Source of the DNA: JBEKVE01 sp049514335
Lineage (GTDB): Bacteria > Actinomycetota > Acidimicrobiia > Acidimicrobiales > UBA8190
Length of the DNA stretch: 6,467 bases
Assembly (NCBI GenBank): GCA_049514335.1
Contig: JBEKVE010000175.1
Span: forward strand, 1 to 6,467
Reading direction: 5' to 3'
The stretch's first letter is position 1. Every line of letters begins with the position of its first letter. Position numbers and translations under genes: made by a program. Below, piece by piece: positions 1 through 5,522 of the stretch. Under the pieces are notes generated by a model. It had not been told where the DNA came from. It saw nothing but the letters and a program-made list of their open reading frames with translations, and did not search any database.

Positions 1-273
1 GTCGCGGCCCCCCGGGGCGTGCGGTGCAACGCCGAGCTGCGTGCCGATGTGCTCGACGAGATCGTGCCGCTCACCGACGGCGCCGCCGCCCTCCTCGAGC
101 GCCGGCTGCGTGACGGCACCCTTTCCGCACGCGGGTTGCACCGTGTGCGTCGCGTGGCGCGCACCGTCGCCGATCTCGACGCCGTTCCCGGTGTGGTGGG
201 TGAGCGTCAGGTCGCCGAAGCGCTCGCCCTGCGGTCGGGACGCGCTGCGCTCGTGGTCGGAGGTGGCAGGTGA
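1..273 (+). CDS. comM: ComM/YifB-family Mg-chelatase-like ATPase, C-terminal end (5' partial)
   Basis: The frame is open from base 1 and gives the last 90 residues of a protein that begins upstream. It matches the C-terminal domain of the ComM/YifB family: CNAELRADVL, then a helical stretch ending in LSARGLHRVRRVARTVADL, where the family's S-x-R...RVARTxADL signature is very clear. ComM is a hexameric AAA+ helicase that drives branch migration during integration of transforming single-stranded DNA; that is family knowledge. The Walker A and B motifs lie upstream of the window, so ATPase activity cannot be judged. The stop codon overlaps the dprA start (GTGA at 270-273), so the two genes are translationally coupled in one operon, the usual comM-dprA order. 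No promoter for the pair is visible, and it must lie upstream. The identification is firm from the signature plus the neighbour. Confidence 0.9.
   Translation, partial: VAAPRGVRCNAELRADVLDEIVPLTDGAAALLERRLRDGTLSARGLHRVRRVARTVADLDAVPGVVGERQVAEALALRSGRAALVVGGGR
259..263 (+). promoter_or_regulatory. Shine-Dalgarno site of dprA
   Basis: GGAGG lies six bases before the GTG at 270, inside the end of comM. It fixes the dprA start at the GTG that overlaps the comM stop and supports coupled translation. Confidence 0.75.
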
Positions 274-1397
274 GCGCCCTGTCCGACGACGAGCGCTACG
301 GCGCCGCGCTGGCCGCGCTCGGGTCGTCGCCGGTCACGCTGCGCCGCTTCCTCGACGGCTACCGCCCCCGACAGGCGTGGGAGGCCATCGCCGCCGGGCA
401 CCACCGCGCCGACGGGCACGGGCGCTACCGGGCCAAGGCCGATCCCGCCACCCTCGAGGCGGTGTCGGCGGCGTGCGTGCGGGGGGCGGTGACCGTGCAC
501 CTCCACGGCCACTGCGGGTACCCCGCCGCCCTGGCCGATGACGACGAGGCCCCGCCCGTGCTCTTCGCCCTGGGTGACGCGTCCCGGCTCGACGGGCGAC
601 CCAGGGTGGCGGTGGTGGGGACCCGCTCGGCCACCTCCTACGGGCGGGGCATGGCCACCGAGCTCGGTCGCGACCTGGCCCTCGCCGGGGTGGTGGTGGT
701 GTCGGGGGCCGCTCGCGGCATCGACGCCGCCGCTCACACCGGCGCGCTCGACGTGCACGGCGCGGCGGGATCGGCCCCGACCGTGGGCGTGCTGGGGGCC
801 GGCTTCGGCGCGCCCGTCACACGCGTCCAGGACATGTTGCACGACGCCGTGGCCCGCCACGGCGTGCTGCTGTCGCAGGTGCCCCCGGGCATCCACAGCG
901 CGCGGTGGTGGTTCGCGGTGCGCAACCGCGTGGTGGCGGCCCTCGCCCACGTGGTGGTGGTGGTCGAGTGCCACGCCCGGGGCGGGTCGCTCTACACTGT
1001 CGACGCCGCCCTGGGACGGGGACGCACGGTGGGAGCGGTGCCGGGCTCGGTGCGCAGCCCGGCGTCGCGGGGGACGAACACGCTCATCGTCGACGGCATG
1101 GTGCCGATCCGAGACGTCGAGGACGTTCTCGTGGCGCTCGAGCTGGCCATCGCCGCTGATTCGACGGTGACGCCCCCGCGTGGCGTGCAACGCCGAGGCG
1201 CCACCGGACGCGCCCGGCGGCCGGCGCTCGACACCGCCTGCCGGCGTGTGCACGGTGCCCTCGACCACGACCCGGCCCCGCTCGACACCGTGGTGGTGCG
1301 CAGCGGGCTCGCACTGGGCGCGGTGTCCCTCGCCCTCGAGCAGTTGGTCGAGGCCGGTATGGCGACGGGGGAGGGCGGTTGGTGGTCGCGGCGCTGA
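270..1397 (+). CDS. dprA: DprA/Smf DNA-processing protein, divergent form
   Basis: DprA is a cytoplasmic protein that binds incoming single-stranded DNA and loads RecA during natural transformation. This copy is 375 residues, a normal length. Residues 1-90 resemble the N-terminal helical region and end in YPAAL. The Rossmann-like core follows: RVAVVGTRSATSYGRG (112-127), VVSGAARGIDAAAH (143-156), VGVLGAGFG (172-180), RNR (218-220), GGSLYTVDAAL (238-248), GRTVGAVPG (251-259) and RGTNTLI (267-273). The last ~60 residues fit the DprA winged-helix domain. Departures from consensus: SGLARGID reads SGAARGID, SEYPPG reads SQVPPG, the usual SGSLIT reads GGSLYT, the YP-x-x-N stretch after the VLG motif is missing, and about five residues (GSAP region, 163-170) are added before it. 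The GTG start is supported by GGAGG at 259-263. An internal Arg-rich linker (304-318) joins core and winged helix. The family call is secure; whether the changes alter RecA or DNA binding is unknown. Confidence 0.93.
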   Translation: MSALSDDERYGAALAALGSSPVTLRRFLDGYRPRQAWEAIAAGHHRADGHGRYRAKADPATLEAVSAACVRGAVTVHLHGHCGYPAALADDDEAPPVLFALGDASRLDGRPRVAVVGTRSATSYGRGMATELGRDLALAGVVVVSGAARGIDAAAHTGALDVHGAAGSAPTVGVLGAGFGAPVTRVQDMLHDAVARHGVLLSQVPPGIHSARWWFAVRNRVVAALAHVVVVVECHARGGSLYTVDAALGRGRTVGAVPGSVRSPASRGTNTLIVDGMVPIRDVEDVLVALELAIAADSTVTPPRGVQRRGATGRARRPALDTACRRVHGALDHDPAPLDTVVVRSGLALGAVSLALEQLVEAGMATGEGGWWSRR

Positions 1398-1426
1398 CGA
1401 CAGGGAGTGGGCCATCCACGCTCCGC

Positions 1427-1432
1427 TAGATT
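1427..1432 (+). promoter_or_regulatory. Putative -10 element for a leaderless transcript of the GH1-like gene
   Basis: TAGATT fits the actinobacterial TANNNT -10 pattern. It ends six bases before the ATG at 1439, so transcription would begin on or next to the A of the start codon. No Shine-Dalgarno sequence lies at proper distance (the purine run AGGGAG at 1402-1407 is over 30 bases away), and no convincing -35 is seen, which is common in such promoters. This supports separate transcription from dprA despite the 41-base gap. Confidence 0.5.
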
Positions 1433-1438
1433 CGCACG

Positions 1439-2623
1439 ATGAGCACGGCAGGTGCCGAGGACGCATTCCCGGACTTTGCCTGGGCGGTCGGCGAAGAAGG
1501 GTCCGATCCTCTGGTCCTCGCCGATGGAGTCCCATACCGCCAAGACCAATTCGCGCAGAGTGGCCACTACTCCCACACTGACGACGACCTTCGCTCGATC
1601 GCCGCCCTCGGCGTCACGATCGTTCGCTACGGCGCACCATGGCGCCTGACCGAGCCGGTACCCGGTCACTACGACTGGACGCTTTGGGACAGGGCCTTGG
1701 CCGGATGCGCCGAGCACGGCCTCGAGCCCATCGTCGACCTGTTGCACTTCGGACTCCCCGACTCCTTCTCCGGCTTCGCCGATCAGCGGTGGGTGGACTC
1801 GTTCTGCCGATACGTGGAGGCATTTCTCGACCGTTACCGAGAGCCGCGATGGTTCACGCCGATCAATGAGCCGGGCATCACGGCGTTCATGTCCGGCTGC
1901 CTGGGATCGTGGAACGACCGGCTCGCATCAGGGCCCGATCACGCACGGATCCTGGCCAACATCGTGTTGGCCAACCTGGAGGCACTGGCGCGCATCCGGG
2001 GTGATCGCGGTGGTTGGTGGATCGGGGCCGAAGCGTTTCCGGTTCCGGTCGCGGTCGAGTCCCGGGCCGAAGCCGATGTGGAGGCGTTGCGGGCGTGGAC
2101 ATGGCTCGTATGGGACCTGCACTTCGGGCGCGACCCCCTGCCGGTGGCGGCCGGTCATCTCGATCCGGTGGACGACGCGTTGCTCGACCGCATCGCCGGC
2201 CTGGCGGTGACCGACCGGGTCGTGGCCGGCCTCGACTTCTACCCGACCTCGGTCACTCCTGTCGGAGGCGCCGCTCCCGAGTGGTCGGTGGACGATCGGG
2301 TGGCGTTCGCACTTGCGGAATTCCGACGTTGGCACGAGCGCTACGACGTGCCCTTTTGGGTGGCGGAGACCTCGAACCTGTCCCTGGGCGTCGGCGACCA
2401 GATTCCGTGGTTGCGCTCACTCACTGACGGCCTCCGTACGCTGCGCCACGACGGTCTCCCGGTACGCGGGCTCTGCTGGTATAGCCGAGGGGATCAATTC
2501 GACTGGCAGACCGACCTGGTCGAGCCGAAAGGAGCGGTCACCGAGGTCGGGCTCTTCGACGTTCACCGCCAGGCCAGGCCGGTGGCCGCCGCCTTTGCGC
2601 GACTCGCCTCCGGGGGTCTGTGA
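1439..2623 (+). CDS. Clan GH-A glycoside hydrolase, GH1-like (beta-glycosidase type)
   Basis: A 394-residue TIM-barrel hydrolase predicted to be retaining; the substrate is unknown. Visible signatures: FPDFAWAVGEE near the N-terminus, where GH1 enzymes have their first strand; LGVTIVRYGAPW (57-68); PGHYDWTLWDRAL (75-87); HFGLP (103-107); WFTPINEP (138-145) with the expected acid/base E144; LDFYPTS (265-271), in the place of the GH1 NYY strand; FWVAETSN (306-313) with the expected nucleophile E310; WYSRGDQFDW (347-356), like the GH1 W-S-x-x-DNFEW segment; and GLFDVHRQARPVAAAFARLA at the end. It is shorter than classical GH1 enzymes (about 450), lacks the Q-x-E-G sugar-binding motif, and has ETS in place of ENG. 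There is no signal peptide, so it is likely cytosolic. Hand-counted lines give 62-70% GC against 78% in dprA, hinting at later acquisition. The ATG sits just after a TANNNT box and close to the first conserved segment. It is sometimes seen fused to or beside sugar-nucleotide enzymes in related families, but no such partner is here. Confidence 0.8.
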   Translation: MSTAGAEDAFPDFAWAVGEEGSDPLVLADGVPYRQDQFAQSGHYSHTDDDLRSIAALGVTIVRYGAPWRLTEPVPGHYDWTLWDRALAGCAEHGLEPIVDLLHFGLPDSFSGFADQRWVDSFCRYVEAFLDRYREPRWFTPINEPGITAFMSGCLGSWNDRLASGPDHARILANIVLANLEALARIRGDRGGWWIGAEAFPVPVAVESRAEADVEALRAWTWLVWDLHFGRDPLPVAAGHLDPVDDALLDRIAGLAVTDRVVAGLDFYPTSVTPVGGAAPEWSVDDRVAFALAEFRRWHERYDVPFWVAETSNLSLGVGDQIPWLRSLTDGLRTLRHDGLPVRGLCWYSRGDQFDWQTDLVEPKGAVTEVGLFDVHRQARPVAAAFARLASGGL

Positions 2624-2630
2624 CGCACGG

Positions 2631-2677
2631 GGCGAGAAGGGCTCGACCGGCGCCCGAACGGCGGGCGTCGCCTCGCC
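2631..2677. terminator. Nested GC-rich hairpin in the convergent gap, possible two-way terminator
   Basis: The 61-base gap between the two convergent stops holds an inner stem of nine pairs (2648-2656 with 2662-2670, one G-T pair, loop 2657-2661) and an outer stem of six pairs (GGCGAG 2631-2636 with CTCGCC 2672-2677). No T-run follows on either side, so this is not a textbook intrinsic terminator. U-less hairpins are proposed to end transcription in high-GC actinobacteria, and the position suits both genes. Confidence 0.4.
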
Positions 2678-2684
2678 GACGACG

Positions 2685-5336
2685 TCAGGGGGTGGCGTCG
2701 GTGCCGGCCGTGCCGACGGTGCCGCTCGCCGGCCCGGGGGTGGGGTCGGGGGCTCCGGTCCCGGCGCCCACGGCACCGGGGCTCGCACCGAGGAGCTCTG
2801 TGGCCGCCGCCTCCACCGAGCGGGGCAGGGCATTGGCGGCCGCCAGGCTGCCGGTGACCGAGGCCAGCCCGGCCAGGGTCCCCACCGCCAGGCGGGTGGA
2901 GAACGGACGCAGCACCCGGGCGTCCTTGGCCCGGCGCAGCTCGTCGGGCTGCAGCGCGGCGAGGACCGCCTCGATGGTCTCGGAGTCGAGGCTCGTGGGC
3001 CAGTGCCCTTCCTGGAGCACCGAGTCGAGCAGGGCCTCGAAGCGCGCCGGTGTCACGACTGACAAGGGAAGGGGCATGGCCGCCACCTCGTCGCGCCAGT
3101 CGGTGAAGAGGCGCTCGGGGCTGGCGAGCAGCGACGCCATCTCCTGGGCGGGCACCGGCGCGCTGAACCGGTATCCCTGCACCTGGTCGCAGCCGTTCGC
3201 CTCGAGGAAGCGGAGCTGGGCGTCGGTCTCGACACCCTCGGCCACCACCTGGAGGTTGAGGCTGTGGGCCAGGGCGATGACGGCGCCGACGATGGGACAG
3301 CCGTCGCTCCCCACGTCGATGCGGGCCACGAAGGAACGGTCGATCTTGATGGCGTCGATGGGCATCTCGGCCAGATAGGTGAGGGCGTTGTACCCGGTGC
3401 CGAAGTCGTCGATGGAGCAGCGCACACCCATGGCCCGCAGGTCGTCGAGGCTGGCGGCCACCTCGCCGATGTGCTCCATGAGCACGCTCTCGGTCACCTC
3501 GAGCTCGAGCATGGTCGGGTCGAGGCGCGAGACGCGTAGCGCGTCCTTGACCATGTTCACCACCGACTGGTGCCCGAACTGGCGCGGCGACAGGTTGACG
3601 GCCACGGGGACGGCATCGAGGCCCTGGTCCTGCCAGCGCTTGGCCTGCGTGCACGCCACCTCGAGGACCCACTGGCCCAACGTGGCCACGAGGCTCGACT
3701 CCTCGGCCAGGGGGATGAAGGCCCACGGGGGGATGAAGCCGAGCCGGGGGTGCTGCCACCGGGCCAGGGCCTCGACCCCGGCGATGCGCCCCGTGGCGAT
3801 GTCGAGCTTGGGTTGGTAGTGCACCGCCAGTCGCCCGCACTCGACGGCGGCCCGCAGGCTGTCCTCCAGCGCGAAGCGCAGACGGGCCCGGGCCGACATG
3901 GCCGAGTCGAAGACCTCGAAGGTGTTGCGGCCCGCGCCCTTGGCTTGGTACATGGCGGTGTCGGCGTGCTTGAGCAGCGTGTCGGCGTCCGCACCGTCGA
4001 GCGGCGACACCGCCACACCGATGCTCGCCTTCACCGACAGCTGACGCGTCCCCACGTTGAACGGATCGGTGAAGCGCTCCAGGATGCGTTCGGCCACCTT
4101 CACCACGGCGTCGTCCTTGGCGCCGCTGTCGGGGATGAGGAGGGTGAACTCGTCGCCCCCGAACCGGGCCAGGATGTCCTGCTCGCGCAGGCAGCCCTGC
4201 AGCCGCTTCACCACGGCCTGGAGGAGCTGGTTTCCGACAGCGTGCCCGAGGCTGTCGTTGATGTCCTTGAAACGGTCGAGGTCGAGGAACATGACGGCCA
4301 CCGACGTGCCGCTGCGCTCGGCCTGGGCGAGGGACTGTCGGAGGCGGTCCTCGAACAGGACGCGGTTGCACACGCCGGTGAGCGGGTCGTGCTGGGCCCG
4401 GTACTCCGCCGCGGCGTGGGTGAAGACCTGGCGCAGCAGGTAGAAGAGCACGAGCAGGGGCAGCAGGGTGGAGGCGATCACGAGGCCACGCTCGCGTGTG
4501 ACGTCGAGAGCGCTCTGGGTGCTGAGGACGCCGGGGACCACGAGCGCGGCGACCACGAGCATGCCGACACGCACCGCGCTCGGACGGGTGGGGCGCAGGG
4601 GCACGGGGTCGAACGCCGCCTTGTGCGACGGGTGGAGGAACGACCAACCCCACAGGCACGCCGCCCACAGCACGACGGTCTCCACCACGACGACCGGCTC
4701 GGTGCTGCGCACCAGCGTCATGGCGGCGGCGACGGCGTGGGCGAAGAAGAGGAACACGAAGGCGCCGAAGAGCGAGCGGTAGTTGGTGGGGTGGCGCTCG
4801 GTGAGCGACACCAGGCTTCCCGCCAGCCACAGCACCACGAGGTCGGCGAGCGGCACGGCCAGAGCCGGCAGCTGGTGGCCGGGGTGCCACCCCTGGCGGG
4901 GCACGATCACAACGGCCAGGGACACGAAGGCGAGGGCCAGGGTCATGACGAGCGCTTCGGCCACGGCCTCCGCGGCGCGTCCCGGCAGGCGGTGATGCAG
5001 GAGCAGGCACAGCCCCACGGCGACGAGCGCCGCAGCCGCCAGGTCGAGGGCGGACGTCGTGCCCCCACCGGTGGGGAGCCCGCCGTAGTGCGCGGCCTCG
5101 AGGACCACGCTGCCGACCACGCACAGGAGCCCGGCACCGATGGCCGCCCAGGCCCGGGCCCACACGCGGCGGTGGAAGCGGCGCGCCGAGGCGATGCCGA
5201 AGACGATGGTGGGTATCGCCAGGACTCCGACCAGGGCGGCCACGTCCACGGGTCGCTCACCCATGCCCGCCCGGATGCCCACCGCCAGAGCCACGGCGAT
5301 CCCCGCTAGGATCACCCTACGTGGCCATGCTGACAC
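2685..5336 (-). CDS. Membrane GGDEF-EAL cyclic di-GMP enzyme with a C-terminal extension
   Basis: An 883-residue inner-membrane protein expected to make and/or cleave cyclic di-GMP on its cytosolic side. About ten hydrophobic spans fill residues 8-303 (near 8-25, 32-49, 63-81, 97-113, 125-145, 157-177, 188-208, 215-233, 257-273, 285-303); I do not recognise the sensor family. GGDEF domain about 308-475: HDPLTGVCNR, FLDLDRFKDINDSLGH (metal D352), GGDEF at 393-397, and the inhibitory site RxxD at 384-387, five residues before it. EAL domain about 485-745: EAL 522-524, NLSPRQF from 581, E613 and E616 in EVTE, DDFGTGYN from 643, K664, EGVE 700-703, QGY 720-722. All key residues of both domains are present, so either or both activities are possible. 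Residues 746-883 are an extra piece: a helical segment, a probable membrane span at about 815-837, then a Gly/Pro/Thr-rich tail. The longest frame starts at the GTG at 5381 (898 residues), but a promoter lies inside those extra codons, so I chose the GTG at 5336 as a leaderless start. Confidence 0.92.
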   Translation of the reverse strand: MSAWPRRVILAGIAVALAVGIRAGMGERPVDVAALVGVLAIPTIVFGIASARRFHRRVWARAWAAIGAGLLCVVGSVVLEAAHYGGLPTGGGTTSALDLAAAALVAVGLCLLLHHRLPGRAAEAVAEALVMTLALAFVSLAVVIVPRQGWHPGHQLPALAVPLADLVVLWLAGSLVSLTERHPTNYRSLFGAFVFLFFAHAVAAAMTLVRSTEPVVVVETVVLWAACLWGWSFLHPSHKAAFDPVPLRPTRPSAVRVGMLVVAALVVPGVLSTQSALDVTRERGLVIASTLLPLLVLFYLLRQVFTHAAAEYRAQHDPLTGVCNRVLFEDRLRQSLAQAERSGTSVAVMFLDLDRFKDINDSLGHAVGNQLLQAVVKRLQGCLREQDILARFGGDEFTLLIPDSGAKDDAVVKVAERILERFTDPFNVGTRQLSVKASIGVAVSPLDGADADTLLKHADTAMYQAKGAGRNTFEVFDSAMSARARLRFALEDSLRAAVECGRLAVHYQPKLDIATGRIAGVEALARWQHPRLGFIPPWAFIPLAEESSLVATLGQWVLEVACTQAKRWQDQGLDAVPVAVNLSPRQFGHQSVVNMVKDALRVSRLDPTMLELEVTESVLMEHIGEVAASLDDLRAMGVRCSIDDFGTGYNALTYLAEMPIDAIKIDRSFVARIDVGSDGCPIVGAVIALAHSLNLQVVAEGVETDAQLRFLEANGCDQVQGYRFSAPVPAQEMASLLASPERLFTDWRDEVAAMPLPLSVVTPARFEALLDSVLQEGHWPTSLDSETIEAVLAALQPDELRRAKDARVLRPFSTRLAVGTLAGLASVTGSLAAANALPRSVEAAATELLGASPGAVGAGTGAPDPTPGPASGTVGTAGTDATP

Positions 5337-5344
5337 AAAGCATG

Positions 5345-5373
5345 ATGATAAGAGCCGCACCCGGGCTTCACAA
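5345..5373 (-). promoter_or_regulatory. Sigma-70-type promoter of the GGDEF-EAL gene, leaderless
   Basis: Read on the minus strand: TTGTGA (5373-5368), a 17-base spacer, then TATCAT (5350-5345), four and five matches to the two consensus hexamers with ideal spacing. The GTG at 5336 begins nine bases after the -10 box, so the transcript would start at or one to two bases before it, with no room for a ribosome binding site. The -10 and start area (5331-5350) is only about 35% GC in a >70% GC setting. Confidence 0.65.
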
Positions 5374-5406
5374 GGGTCCACGCCTACGAATGAGCCGGAC
5401 GCCCTA

Positions 5407-5454
5407 GACCCGGCCCCCCGGGGTCGCCGGCGCAGCCCCCGGCACCGCGGGGCT
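5407..5454. other. Two hairpins in the divergent intergenic region
   Basis: First hairpin: GACCCGG (5407-5413) pairs with CCGGGGTC (5418-5425), seven pairs with one bulged G at 5420 and a four-base loop. Second: AGCCCC (5434-5439) pairs with GGGGCT (5449-5454), six pairs with a nine-base loop. Neither has a T-run. They may be regulatory or simply result from very high GC. The rest of 5374-5473 shows no gene. Confidence 0.3.
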
Positions 5455-5473
5455 CAAGGACCGGGAGACGTCC

Positions 5474-5499
5474 GTCGATACGACCAGGCGCGAATTCGC
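5474..5499. promoter_or_regulatory. Two short palindromes upstream of the PAS sensor gene, possible operator
   Basis: GTCG-ATA-CGAC (5474-5484) and the perfect ten-base palindrome GCGAATTCGC (5490-5499) lie 24-49 bases before the ATG at 5523. A TANNNT box (TAGCAT, 5506-5511) follows directly, but a start from it would cut off most of the ribosome binding site, so the true promoter is probably a little further upstream. Placement suits a repressor or activator site; no known regulator motif is recognised. Confidence 0.3.
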
Positions 5500-5512
5500 T
5501 GCTCATAGCATT

Positions 5513-5517
5513 GGAGG
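5513..5517 (+). promoter_or_regulatory. Shine-Dalgarno site of the PAS sensor gene
   Basis: GGAGG, within the longer purine run GGAGGGGGAG, ends five bases before the ATG at 5523. It is the strongest ribosome binding site in the window and fixes this start. The divergent neighbour, by contrast, appears leaderless. Confidence 0.8.
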
Positions 5518-5522
5518 GGGAG

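Noticed and set aside
949..964. GTG triplet run in dprA
   Set aside because: It encodes the Val-rich beta strand of the Rossmann-like core, normal at this position in DprA. Not a meaningful microsatellite.
24..1197. Thirteen-base direct repeat GTGCAACGCCGAG at 24-36 and 1185-1197
   Set aside because: It lies within two coding genes in different reading contexts, has no further flanking similarity, and shows no sign of a mobile element. Treated as chance.
207..1535. Long open frame (442 codons) on the minus strand opposite comM-dprA
   Set aside because: The translation is His/Arg/Gly/Pro-rich with no recognisable domain, and the plus strand codes clear ComM and DprA. It is a stop-poor shadow from high GC.
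2563..5163. Second very long minus-strand frame (866 codons) overlapping the GGDEF-EAL gene
   Set aside because: It is Arg/Pro/Gly-rich and shares most bases with the real gene in another frame. No domains are visible, and it would cross the convergent gap into the hydrolase gene.
3570..5309. Plus-strand open frame of 579 codons opposite the GGDEF-EAL gene
   Set aside because: It encodes His/Gly/Glu-rich low-complexity sequence, while the opposite strand carries complete GGDEF and EAL motifs.
5506..5511. TAGCAT as the main -10 box of the PAS sensor gene
   Set aside because: Transcription would begin near 5518 and remove the GGAGG site. No matching -35 hexamer lies 16-18 bases upstream.
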